Shown piece after piece: positions 1-9,046 of a stretch of DNA of 64,000 nt (the first letter of the stretch is position 1; every line of letters starts with the position of its first letter). Source of the DNA: Penicillus capitatus (lineage: Eukaryota; Chlorophyta); assembly GCA_965649825.1 (NCBI GenBank), contig OZ287697.1, positions 1,550,001 through 1,614,000 on the forward strand, read 5' to 3'. The position numbers were made by a program, and so were the translations under genes. Below the pieces are notes generated by a model. The model was not told the DNA's origin. It saw nothing but the letters and a program-made list of their open reading frames with translations, and ran no database searches.

Positions 1-35
1 AGATTCTTCACCGGACTTTTATCCTCTTCTAAAGA

Positions 36-39
36 CCGG
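36..39. repeat. Target site duplication, left copy (CCGG)
   Basis: CCGG directly precedes the 5' LTR and is repeated directly after the 3' LTR at 6491-6494. A 4-bp duplication is within the 4-6 bp range usual for LTR elements. Confidence 0.8.
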
Positions 40-196
40 TGTTCTGATGGAATACGATGAGAATAATCTAGAAAAAATGAACATTAAAACGGACGTGCTG
101 GATCACAGGATTGTAACTGCGATCTGTACGTTTCACAAACGAACAGCCTACCGCGAACGCGCATTCCTTTACCCTTTCGAGCGAATTCTCACAACA
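40..196 (+). repeat. 5' LTR, 157 bp
   Basis: It begins TGTTCTGATGG and ends CTCACAACA, the canonical TG...CA termini. It is identical to 6334-6490. Its final A is also the first base of the gag start codon. Confidence 0.95.
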
Positions 197-3100
197 TGGT
201 TTCGGAGCGAGGTCTGCATGGCCTGCTCCTCTTCGGATTGAGCCTATTCTGGGTGACTGCACTTTGGGGTCACCAATCTGCTGACCTTGTAGATGTCAGA
301 AAGACCACACTTGAGACCATCCGACACTTCGTACACGGACAAGGCGACTGGACAGACGACTACATTTTCGATATAAAAAGAAATCTGGATCTACAACTGC
401 TCCACGAAACAGGGGAAAGAAAGGCCGTGGCAGTAATCTTGTATTGCACAACAAACAAGTGTGACAGCATCTCGGAACGGCTCAGGACAATGAGCACCGA
501 AAAAAATTCACACATGGAAGACTGCATGCACTACATAAAGGGACACAGTGAAGAACACGAGGATCTTGGAGGACAGACGCAAAAAACGATCATTGATGCG
601 ATCGGTGAATGTCCAAACAGCGTCATCGTATACGATGCTCTACAGGGAATGACCCTGAGTGAGGCGAAGGTTCTTGTCAATGTTCTGTCAGAGGGAGGAT
701 CACTTACCTGGGACGGAAAAACGATAAAAACCACAAACAGTTTGCTTTTCTTAGTAGTGAGTGGGACACCATCCGATAGGGAATGGCGACCGAAGGAGCT
801 TCTAGAGACAGCGCGGCATCGAGTATATGAAATGATAGTCGGGGATAGCGAAGACAACGAAACCCGTGTCTCGATCGCAAGGGCCCTACGTCGAAGATTT
901 GAAGAGGCTGTGCCGATCTCCCAAGATGATTATCAGAGGGCCCGGGTTGATGAACCGGAGGTGATGGTCGAAGAGTCTGCAGAAGGCCCAGCCAAGGCCG
1001 AGGATCCAGAAGTGCTGATAGAGGAATCTAGAGAGAGCCCAGAGCCAACGCGTGAGGAAAGCCAAGCGTCGATGGAAACACCGGAACAAGAAGCAGTGAC
1101 AGAGACGACTCCGGAAGATGTCTTCAATATGCGCGGAGTTGAAGACGCTCTGCCTCAAGCTGAGTGGCCGCTCACAGTGGAACCAGGGGAGGTTACGCCA
1201 GAGATGGGCTTTCAAGAACGCGCCTTCAACGTATTAACACAGTCGGTATTGACAATGGGAATACACGGAATCGTCAATTGGATGGTTGGAGGACGGGTTA
1301 CCGCAGCAGTATCATCACCTGGGATAATCTCAGCCTTCACCGCAGCGACCCTCAACAACATGCCAAAGAAAGAAAGTAAAATGGAACGGGACATGAAGGT
1401 TTTCCTCCGAACGGCTCACGAATTCATGAAATTGATGAATCACACCGCGGAAGTGGGAGAGAAACACAAGAAGCTAACGATCGGGAGCGACGACAGGATG
1501 TCGGACGATATGGCGGATGAAATGAAGAAGACGCTGCACAACATCAAAGGCCACATGGAAAACATCACATCCATACTCGACGAATGCGCATGTGACGACA
1601 TAAACGACGGATGGAAAACTAGCCGAGGAGAAGAAACCTGGATAGAGAGAGTAGTCACGTGGATCCTCGGCGCTCGAGATAACATGGTGACGTGGACCGT
1701 TGGAGTCTTGTGGGATATATTCGGCTGGCCGGCCCTGCGAGGGGCATTGATAACGAAGAATGGTTGGCAACTGCTCGGAGTCATGATTGTCCTAGGGAAG
1801 ATCATAAACTGGATTGGATCGATCTTCGCATGTTTGGCGCGGAAGATAAGAATGGTAATAGGCATCGTTCGAGGCCTATGGTGGACAATGAGATTCGCAT
1901 GGTTTTGCCTAAGATTCGATTGGGAAGGCCTAAAAGGTTTATGGACGTCCAGAAAGGAGGGATACACGCAGCAGCCTCAGCCTCAGCAACCGCAGCCGCA
2001 GCAGCAGCCTCAGCCTCAGCAGCCTCAGCAGCCTCGGAGAGAAGAAGAAATCGTGACTATAGGTGATGCGAGACAGGAACGTATGATGCAAGAAGTCAGA
2101 GAAGAGATTCGCAATCTCACAGAAGGTGTTGCGCGAAATGCAGAAGAGATGGAGGAAAGGGTAATCAATCAACAACGGATGATGCAAGGCACGATTGAAT
2201 CAAGCCTCCAAACTTTAAATCGAAGAGTGGAAGAGTTGGACGACAGAATTCGAAGGGATCCACAGGCGCCAAGGCAGCAGGCACGAGTCCCATCGATGAG
2301 TGACTGGATTGAAGCGGAGAGAAGGCACCGGGGAGGTGGTATGACAGATCATGACCGCAGACGACTTGAGAGGCAGTATCGGAGAGTGCAGGAACATGTG
2401 CAAAGGCAACCACAAGGAGAAGTGGGAGAAATACAACCAGACGTACATATCGACCAAGTCAAAAGACAACAAGTTACATTCGGTCCAGCGATCCAAGATC
2501 TGCAAAGAATGTTGCCCAAAGGAAAGGAAGATATTAGCCAGTTTGCGATTCGATTGACGACTTTAATGGAAAAGATCCGACATCCAGAGAAGTACATGGT
2601 CGCGTTCGAACGCGTTTTCAATATTGCCCATCCGAGAATACAGGCCCAACTTAGGACGCTTGGCTGTGACAACGCCCAAGAGTGGTCACGGGTCCAAAGA
2701 ATCTTGCACGAGTTTATATCCAATGGACGTAGCACAGCAAGAATTCCGTTCCCCGGCAGACAACACGTTAAATCAGATGGACATGGATATCTATGTGAAC
2801 ATTGCAAGACAAGAGGTCACTCAGCGAAGGATTGTCCACAAAGAAACTCAAAGATGACAGTGGTCAAAGATCGTATTCCCCAGACAAACGTTGTACATAC
2901 AGACGACACGAAAACGGGGACAACTCAAAAAAGGCTAATTCGATACAACCTTCCGTTGAAGATCGCCGGCATCCCAAACAAGATTTCGTTCTTACTGGAC
3001 ACCGGTGCAGAGACTAACGTTTTGTCGGAATCCTTAGCAAGGACCCATCAATTTGTCTTGAACGAGACAAAAACAAAGGAAATCTCTGGATTTGACAATA

Positions 3101-3318
3101 GCACCAACAAACCGTTAGGGGAAGTCAAGTTAGATTGTTCTCTTGGCGACAAGGAGACACAACTCTCGTTTTTGGTATGCAAGGGGGTGACAAAACCAAT
3201 TCTGGGGTTAGAAGCTTTACAAACGTTAGGCCTCCGTTTAGACTGCAAACAAGATTGTGTTTTTGATAGTGACGGTAGAAAGATTCTGATTCACCAAGTA
3301 TCTCTGCCAAAAAACTGA
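196..3318 (+). CDS. gag-pro: Gag-protease polyprotein with N-terminal secretory/torsin-like region
   Basis: A 1040-residue ORF. Residues 1-25 resemble a cleavable signal peptide. Residues ~50-235 resemble the torsin AAA+ family: a 'NLD.QLHET' start, a Walker-B-like hydrophobic strand ending YDAL (the usual acidic E is missing), then a sensor-like strand ending in SGT. No P-loop is visible, so ATPase activity is unlikely. Acidic linkers follow. Hydrophobic stretches lie at ~345-385 and ~480-585 (several possible membrane helices), then a Pro/Gln tract (~593-614), a coiled coil (~630-700), a capsid-like helical region (~770-850), a CCHC zinc knuckle (CEHCKTRGHSAKDC, ~867) and a retroviral-type aspartic protease with DTGA near 935. 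The start codon straddles the LTR/PBS junction; no better start is visible before the signal peptide. The torsin likeness is by eye; gag and protease are solid. Confidence 0.88.
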   Translation: MVSERGLHGLLLFGLSLFWVTALWGHQSADLVDVRKTTLETIRHFVHGQGDWTDDYIFDIKRNLDLQLLHETGERKAVAVILYCTTNKCDSISERLRTMSTEKNSHMEDCMHYIKGHSEEHEDLGGQTQKTIIDAIGECPNSVIVYDALQGMTLSEAKVLVNVLSEGGSLTWDGKTIKTTNSLLFLVVSGTPSDREWRPKELLETARHRVYEMIVGDSEDNETRVSIARALRRRFEEAVPISQDDYQRARVDEPEVMVEESAEGPAKAEDPEVLIEESRESPEPTREESQASMETPEQEAVTETTPEDVFNMRGVEDALPQAEWPLTVEPGEVTPEMGFQERAFNVLTQSVLTMGIHGIVNWMVGGRVTAAVSSPGIISAFTAATLNNMPKKESKMERDMKVFLRTAHEFMKLMNHTAEVGEKHKKLTIGSDDRMSDDMADEMKKTLHNIKGHMENITSILDECACDDINDGWKTSRGEETWIERVVTWILGARDNMVTWTVGVLWDIFGWPALRGALITKNGWQLLGVMIVLGKIINWIGSIFACLARKIRMVIGIVRGLWWTMRFAWFCLRFDWEGLKGLWTSRKEGYTQQPQPQQPQPQQQPQPQQPQQPRREEEIVTIGDARQERMMQEVREEIRNLTEGVARNAEEMEERVINQQRMMQGTIESSLQTLNRRVEELDDRIRRDPQAPRQQARVPSMSDWIEAERRHRGGGMTDHDRRRLERQYRRVQEHVQRQPQGEVGEIQPDVHIDQVKRQQVTFGPAIQDLQRMLPKGKEDISQFAIRLTTLMEKIRHPEKYMVAFERVFNIAHPRIQAQLRTLGCDNAQEWSRVQRILHEFISNGRSTARIPFPGRQHVKSDGHGYLCEHCKTRGHSAKDCPQRNSKMTVVKDRIPQTNVVHTDDTKTGTTQKRLIRYNLPLKIAGIPNKISFLLDTGAETNVLSESLARTHQFVLNETKTKEISGFDNSTNKPLGEVKLDCSLGDKETQLSFLVCKGVTKPILGLEALQTLGLRLDCKQDCVFDSDGRKILIHQVSLPKN
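197..212 (+). other. Primer-binding site for minus-strand synthesis
   Basis: TGGTTTCGGAGCGAGG starts at the first base after the 5' LTR. TGG complements the CCA tail of a tRNA. The implied tRNA 3' end has a plausible acceptor strand (CTCCGAA) and T-stem strand (CCTCG). I could not assign the tRNA. The gag start codon at 196-198 overlaps the site, so gag residues 2-6 are encoded by it. Confidence 0.7.
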
Positions 3319-3343
3319 AAAAAGAGCCTGTTTTTCAGCAGGC
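3309..3343 (+). promoter_or_regulatory. Programmed -1 ribosomal frameshift site (A AAA AAC) with downstream hairpin
   Basis: In the gag frame the last codons are CCA AAA AAC TGA, giving the classic slippery heptamer A AAA AAC at 3309-3315 immediately before the stop. The -1 frame is open from 3315 to the pol stop at 6341. Ten bases downstream, GCCTG (3326-3330) can pair with CAGGC (3339-3343) as a stimulatory hairpin. Slippage here would yield a Gag-Pro-Pol fusion, as in many retroelements. Confidence 0.85.
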
Positions 3344-6341
3344 GATAAAAAAACAAAGAGAAAGGGGGGAAGAAAAAAGATTAGTTCTCATTAATCATAA
3401 TTGGAGCAAAAAGGGAAAAAAGGAACAAAGAGAAAGCTCAAGTGCTGGTTGTCTCCAAGTCACTGAGGAGATCAAACCGGAATTTTTTCCTTTTAAGAAG
3501 AATGGGTGGATTATCTTTGTAGCTGGGAGGAGTATAGTCTTAGGGCCTTTTCGGAGTAGGAAGATTATCTTACCTTTTAGGTTTTCTGGAGACACAGAAT
3601 GGAAAGCAATGTTTGACTGTACACAGAATAAAGGAATATTCTGCCGATGCAAGATTTATACAAATGGGCAGATAAGTATAGTAATTTACAACCAAACTGA
3701 CGTTCCACAGCATATCACGAGCAAAATGAAATTAATTTGTGGAAAGGCGGATATAGATTGGATTGTCGATGTGAACGGAGTGAAGCGTGCATTAAGGAAC
3801 GATACGAAGAGAATACAAATGGTGACGAGTTCAGTAGACAAGCACGACACGTTGAGTCTAGTACAGAGGTTAAAGGAAATGTTTCCAAATGTGTTCTGTG
3901 ACAAGGTTAGATCAGCCAATGGGAATTTACTGCGTATTAGGGTTAGCGAAAGAGATTTATTATGGAATTATGAACCAAAACCTTGCTGGCGAGAGAATTA
4001 TTTTTCCGATCTGACCGAAAAGGAGATTACCGAAGAGATAGAGTCGTTACTTGAAGAAGAAATCATTCGAGTGTTATCCACGGATGAAGCAATCCATGCA
4101 GTCGTGGCACCTTTGAACTTTTTGAGAAAGCCAAATGGAAAAATAAGACCGACTATTGACTTCAGAGATATCAACACATATCTAAAGGGGAGTCAGGGTG
4201 GCACAATAACCCCGGTAGCTGACGCAATTAGTAAAATCGATCCTAGTTGGACTGTTTTTAATATTGTTGACGTGGTTCATGGGTACGGTTCAATACCAAT
4301 AGACGATAGGCTGTCTAAGTTTTTTGCATTGCATTGGAAGGGGATAACATATGGTTTCCGTAGACTTCCGCAGGGTGTTAACATAAGTCCGGAGCTCTTT
4401 AATAATAGAATGACTCACATTCTGCAAGGACTAGACGTGATAAGATATTTTGACGATATATTAGTGGGTGGAGAAACAGTGAATGATCTCTTTGAAAAGA
4501 CTAGGCTGCTATTACAGCGTTTTGATGAATATGGTCTGACTATTAACATACAAAAATGTGATTGGTTCAAGAGCTCCGTGAGTTTTTTGGGTACAGAACT
4601 GAATAATGGCACCATCAACCCATACCACAAGCTGCAAGCCATTTTACAGAAGTTGCCAAGGATAGAATCGCGCCATGACGTTCAAAGAGCAGTGGGGCTG
4701 TGTCAACAAGTCGCACCATATTGCTACAAATACACGTATGTCATGAATGAGCTGAAGCCGTTTCTTAAAAGAGAAAATAATGATTACAAACAAGCGAATA
4801 AGATTTTTCAAGAGACAGTAACCGATTTGTGTATTAATGCATACAGATTGACACTACAGAGGGTGGGTCCGTTTCATTTGTACACCGATTGGTGTGGAAA
4901 CCCTTTGAATCAGTTTGGATTTGTTCTGTTCAATTCAGCTTTGCAGCCATGTGTTTTTGGTTCGTTTGCTACAAGCGAGAAGGTAGGAAGTTTTTTGGGG
5001 GAATTGATGGGGATCGTGGAAGCTTTAAAGCAATGTTTTTACATGACAAAGGGATTTGCTGTTACCGTATATTCGGATAACCAGGCCACAGTAGAGTGGC
5101 TGAAGGAGCCGACATTTTTGCACAAATTCAAGGATTTAAGGATACAACGACAATATAGTTGGCTGAGGCATCATTTTTCACTAGACAGACTGAATTTCCG
5201 TTTCGTAGAAGGGAAGGACAATGCGATCGCAGATGTACTCAGTCGATGGAAGGTGGCTAATCCAGTGGCCTCGGAAATCAACCAAAAACACCAGGGCTAC
5301 CAAGTTTGTACCCTCGGGGTACAACAAGAAACACAAAGTTGGCGTAGGGAAGCGATTGCTCGAGCACACAAGGGCCACTTTGGAATTAGAAAGACGTGGT
5401 TGAATTTGAGATCGGATGGGTTCAGGTGGGAAAATGATTACGAAGACGTCAAAAGTTTTGTTCAGACCTGTGATGTTTGCCAGCAATTTAGACAATTGCA
5501 ACACAACGTAGATTTAGGGATGATAGATAGTCCAACACCGAACCATACCTTGTGTTTAGATTTCATCGGTCCGTTACCTAGAGGAAGGCATGGGTATCGT
5601 TTTATTGCAACCGGTATAGATGCATTTACCAAGTTTGGCACGGCGCAAGCATCTAAAACGTGTTCTACTACTCAGATTATAAAGCTGCTGAAGAACTGGA
5701 TTGCATTGAATGGCCCACCGGAACGTATTCTGTGTGACAATGGAGCAGCATTCATCTCAAAAGAGTTTGAGAGTTTCTGTGAACGACACGGCGTTGACAT
5801 CATTCACACACCGGCGTATGCACATAAAAGCGCCGGCACAATTGAAGCGTACAACAAGAACTTCGTCAATCGTCTAAAGAGAATTTGGAAAGAGAAAAGA
5901 GGAGACTGGACCGAACACATCAACGAATGTGTGCAAGAAATAAATCGAGCAGTGCATTGCACTACTCTTTTCTGCCCAAGATATCTCCTTAAAGGAATTC
6001 ACAGAAGTGGCAGACTAGCCAATGATGAGCAATTAGCAAAAGATCGGAAACTGGCTTACGAGAGAATCAAAAGAGCACACGAGCAGTCTGCGAAGAGATA
6101 TGCAAAGAACGTCAAAGATGTTCCTATTTACGAGGGCATGGAAGTATCTTGGTACAACTCCAAATTAGCTGATCGCTTAGACTCTAAGCTCTATTCTAAG
6201 TGGGTTTCTCCCTGTGTTTTGACAAAGAAACGTAGTGAACATCGTTGGGATATCGAACTGCCTGACGGGTCTTACCTCTATAACGTACATCGAGATTTTC
6301 TTCAACCATTTCGGCGAAAGATAGGTGGGCCCATGTTCTGA
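3315..6341 (+). CDS. pol: Pol: reverse transcriptase, RNase H, integrase (expressed by -1 frameshift)
   Basis: The first ATG is at 3609, but the frame is open back to the frameshift site, and codons 3315-3608 read as plausible protein joining the typical pre-RT strand region. RT motifs: a 'RKPNGKIRPTIDFR' fingers region, a motif A aspartate in FNIVDVVHGY, a LPQG motif, and the catalytic YFDD at 4446-4457. RNase H follows with YTDWCGN, ELMGIVEAL, YSDNQA and an EGKDNAIADVLSR end. Integrase has a zinc-binding HHCC region (CDVCQQF), then core acidic residues in LDFIGP, LCDNGAAF and GTIEAYNK (DDE). The C-terminus ends with a GPY/F-like module and VHRDFLQPF. It copies and inserts the element in virus-like particles and the nucleus. 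All catalytic residues appear present. The stop lies within the 3' LTR. Confidence 0.93.
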   Translation: MKKEPVFQQAIKKQRERGEEKRLVLINHNWSKKGKKEQRESSSAGCLQVTEEIKPEFFPFKKNGWIIFVAGRSIVLGPFRSRKIILPFRFSGDTEWKAMFDCTQNKGIFCRCKIYTNGQISIVIYNQTDVPQHITSKMKLICGKADIDWIVDVNGVKRALRNDTKRIQMVTSSVDKHDTLSLVQRLKEMFPNVFCDKVRSANGNLLRIRVSERDLLWNYEPKPCWRENYFSDLTEKEITEEIESLLEEEIIRVLSTDEAIHAVVAPLNFLRKPNGKIRPTIDFRDINTYLKGSQGGTITPVADAISKIDPSWTVFNIVDVVHGYGSIPIDDRLSKFFALHWKGITYGFRRLPQGVNISPELFNNRMTHILQGLDVIRYFDDILVGGETVNDLFEKTRLLLQRFDEYGLTINIQKCDWFKSSVSFLGTELNNGTINPYHKLQAILQKLPRIESRHDVQRAVGLCQQVAPYCYKYTYVMNELKPFLKRENNDYKQANKIFQETVTDLCINAYRLTLQRVGPFHLYTDWCGNPLNQFGFVLFNSALQPCVFGSFATSEKVGSFLGELMGIVEALKQCFYMTKGFAVTVYSDNQATVEWLKEPTFLHKFKDLRIQRQYSWLRHHFSLDRLNFRFVEGKDNAIADVLSRWKVANPVASEINQKHQGYQVCTLGVQQETQSWRREAIARAHKGHFGIRKTWLNLRSDGFRWENDYEDVKSFVQTCDVCQQFRQLQHNVDLGMIDSPTPNHTLCLDFIGPLPRGRHGYRFIATGIDAFTKFGTAQASKTCSTTQIIKLLKNWIALNGPPERILCDNGAAFISKEFESFCERHGVDIIHTPAYAHKSAGTIEAYNKNFVNRLKRIWKEKRGDWTEHINECVQEINRAVHCTTLFCPRYLLKGIHRSGRLANDEQLAKDRKLAYERIKRAHEQSAKRYAKNVKDVPIYEGMEVSWYNSKLADRLDSKLYSKWVSPCVLTKKRSEHRWDIELPDGSYLYNVHRDFLQPFRRKIGGPMF
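6316..6333 (+). other. Possible, weak polypurine tract
   Basis: The bases just before the 3' LTR (GAAAGATAGGTGGG then CCCA) are purine-rich but interrupted by T, and the last four bases are pyrimidine-rich. This is where the plus-strand primer should lie. The tract is poor and overlaps pol codons. Confidence 0.35.
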
Positions 6342-6490
6342 TGGAATACGATGAGAATAATCTAGAAAAAATGAACATTAAAACGGACGTGCTGGATCAC
6401 AGGATTGTAACTGCGATCTGTACGTTTCACAAACGAACAGCCTACCGCGAACGCGCATTCCTTTACCCTTTCGAGCGAATTCTCACAACA
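6334..6490 (+). repeat. 3' LTR, 157 bp
   Basis: An exact copy of 40-196. The last pol codons and the pol stop (6339-6341) lie inside it, so the coding region overlaps the LTR by 8 bp. Confidence 0.95.
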
Positions 6491-6494
6491 CCGG
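6491..6494. repeat. Target site duplication, right copy (CCGG)
   Basis: CCGG directly follows the terminal CA of the 3' LTR and matches 36-39. Confidence 0.8.
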
Positions 6495-6560
6495 TATCTC
6501 TTCTTCACAACGTCATGATTGTCGCGAGATGTTACTGAACAGTTCTCCTTGTGGAATAAA
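6495..6560 (+). other. Possible 3' end of a host gene entering from the left, split by the retrotransposon
   Basis: If the element and one CCGG copy are ignored, frame 1 of positions 1-39 continues from 6495 to a TGA at 6516-6518, followed by AATAAA at 6555-6560. That is the layout of a gene's last codons and polyadenylation signal. Only about 20 codons are visible, so this is suggestive only. Confidence 0.2.
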
Positions 6561-7429
6561 GAGTCTCTTTCTTCTCGACTGAATTCCGTTTCCCGGTCTT
6601 CTTATGTCGTCTACTCCTTTGAAAGCGGATGCTTAAGAAGAAGATATCGCCGTTGACAGCTGCTACATGTCACATGGAGTCGAGCTTCCCATCCCTGCTT
6701 ATCATCTCTTCATCTCATTGCTTGAATAAACCAACTGTCTTGTGAATCTTCCTCTCAACTCTCTGAATCGGCTGAGGCCTTTGCTTTTTACGTTCTACTC
6801 TAGAACTCAGTGCACAGAGTCAGTTGCAAAACGCACCTGGTTTCTTACGAATGGAGACTGGCGACGCGGTGGGAAACGAAGCACACAAAGCACGCTTCGA
6901 CGCGATTCTTAACTAGAACACCCGGAAACTATCACGTTCGCAGGAAGGTCTGTGCGACTTCCGTTGTCGGTATTCATTCGCCAAACTCCGTTGTGTAGGA
7001 ACTCAAGTAAACCCAGACCTTGCTTGGCAAGGCGGTTCTCACTGACGAAAGGATATGCGAACGACGCAGTTCGGATTGCTATGAGACGTGTGTCGCCCAC
7101 GCCGATGTGTTTTTCAAGGCGGTAGGAACAGTGTGCTTGCGTCGTCACACTTGTCTTTTTCGTCTTTCTATTCCAACCCTTACTGACTTAGCCGTCACTC
7201 TGGGATACTTCAACCGTTTCCTACTGCTCGAAGTGAATTTGCGGACTGGAAACAGAGAAGTTTCTATCCGTAAAACAAATGATACAACGGTTCGTGTGAT
7301 GCGGTGGATTGTTTGTCCGTTCTCATGCGGCAGAATAATGTGAGCGGTGGACGTGAAGTCTACAGAACCGTTCGAACGATTGACCCGTATAGATTCGCTG
7401 TTTTTCGAATTCGACAAAGTGTTTTCAGA
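6561..7429. other. Intergenic; no supported gene
   Basis: Only short overlapping frames in all phases, with no recognisable domain. A second AATAAA lies at 6725-6730. The stretch lies upstream of the family gene starting at 7430 and presumably holds its promoter, but I see no convincing core element. Confidence 0.4.
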
Positions 7430-9031
7430 ATGCCGATTTTTTCGTGTTGGTTTACGGTGCTGTGCCTTGTGCAACTTCTGCTCTTTCAATGTGACGCTGT
7501 CGGAGTTGAAACATTCATTCGCACCAACCGACCCGCGCCGGAGAGTCATCGGAAACGGACCGTCGGGCTCGAAGCTCTTCCAAGAATTGCTTCGCGATGG
7601 ACAGACATCGGTACTCTCGCACAGAAGCAGCATATCGACCGACGGCTACTGCAGAACGATGACGAGGAGACAAATGCAGGTGGGTAATTCCAACGTAAAT
7701 GTCGTGGCGTGGAGAACTGAGGGAGGTTTTGCTTACCTGTCTAGAGTACAAGTGCTCGTTGAGGAGAAACCAAGTGCGTCAGTATCTCGACGCAGCGACG
7801 CGTACTTGGCGCGTCGACGGCAATGTCCTCGAAGCGATTGACAGTGACTTGCAAGTCATTGTCAACTGTACGGCGGAGGGAGACACTCTGCTTTTCGACG
7901 TTAGCGAGGTCATTCGGCCTCGCGCTCGTGTCGCTGTTCCGTGGAACCTGACATTTACCTCAGCGACGGGGCAGAACTCGACACTTTGACGCTCCCGATC
8001 AGAGAACTCGGAAGGCGTCTATTACATGTCCTGGAAAAGACGAAGGCGTTTTTCTCGTGAGGTGAGCACAATGGTTCGCAGTGGAATGGATTTCTGAATC
8101 TTCTTCTGTGCAGATCTAAAAGTGTCCTTTTCGACAACCTCAACTTCGAGAGGTGCTCTCTGCGAAGTTCTGCTGGATCCAAGGCCATCATTCATGTCGA
8201 GAACTGCCGGTCCAGCAGAACAGAAGGCATCGTTCAGCTGCACCGCATAAGCTTTAAGCAAAACGTCCTGGTCAAAGCGGTCGGGATCTCCATGCCGAGA
8301 TCCTCCTGTTCGGTGCTCGAGCTGGCGGACTTTGACTTCGAAAGCAATGATTGCAGCGACTATTGTGGCGTGCTACTCCCAAAGCAGAGCAGACTGCAGG
8401 ACGTTCGTGTTCGACGGGTCCGGTTCTCGGGCTCCGCTAACAGGAGTACAGCGGTGTTCTATGCCTCGTCTGGATCTCGGACCTCTGTTGAATACATGAA
8501 CGCCGTGGAGAACGAATGTTCGCTCCTGCACATCAAAGGAGGTTCACTGAATCTGTCGAATGTTAGCTTCACTCAAAATCCGTTGAACAGTTCGGCGACA
8601 AAGACTGCTAATCCGTGCATTCGACTTTCAAATGCATCTGCTTTGATCCGGGAAAGCCGCTTCGAAGGAAACAAAGCAAGGATCGGGAGTGCCATTGTCA
8701 CATCAACGTCGAATGTGACTTTGATGAATACTTCATTCGAGCGGAACGCAGCAACACAAGGAGGCATTATGGTTTTGCGGGATTCGAGTTCGGCTCTTAT
8801 CCAGTCCTGCAACTTCTCGTACAACATCGCGGATGAATCGGGTGGAGTGCTGCTCGCTTCTAACTCTCGAGTGATCGTCGAAGATTCCACGCTGAAGGAA
8901 AACAGAGCCAATCAACTCGGCGGTTGCTTCTGTCTGAAATTCCGGAGCGAACTTGAAATGAGGCAGTCCACACTGAAAAGGAACGAAGCCAACTTCGGAG
9001 GAATCGTCCATCTTGCGAAACGCTCAATGGC

Positions 9032-9046
9032 AAATCTGTCGGAGTC
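9032..9046 (+). repeat. Target site duplication, left copy (15 bp)
   Basis: AAATCTGTCGGAGTC occurs here in the beta-helix coding frame and again at 10680-10694. Such a duplication is typical of target-primed reverse transcription. Its left edge is ambiguous by a few A residues. Confidence 0.9.

Larger units (their letters stand above)
40..6490 (+). mobile_element. Full-length LTR retrotransposon (Ty3/gypsy-like domain order)
   Basis: The element is bounded by two LTRs of 157 bp that match at every position, each starting TG and ending CA, and is flanked by the 4-bp direct repeat CCGG. Inside, in order, are a primer-binding site, a gag-protease ORF, a -1 frameshift signal, and a pol ORF encoding RT, RNase H and integrase. 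RT-RNase H-integrase is the Ty3/gypsy (Metaviridae) order. Both ORFs lack internal stops, so the element looks recent and potentially autonomous. LTR identity is seen directly; activity is inferred. No separate envelope ORF follows pol, but the gag ORF begins with a secretory and membrane portion. The very short LTR is uncommon. Confidence 0.95.

Noticed and set aside
1972-2036. CAG/CCT-rich tract as a microsatellite
   Set aside because: It is in frame within gag and encodes a Pro/Gln linker common in Gag proteins.
3609-6341. Pol as a separate protein starting at the ATG at 3609
   Set aside because: The frame is open upstream to the slippery site at 3309-3315, and the upstream codons look coding, so a frameshift fusion is the better model.
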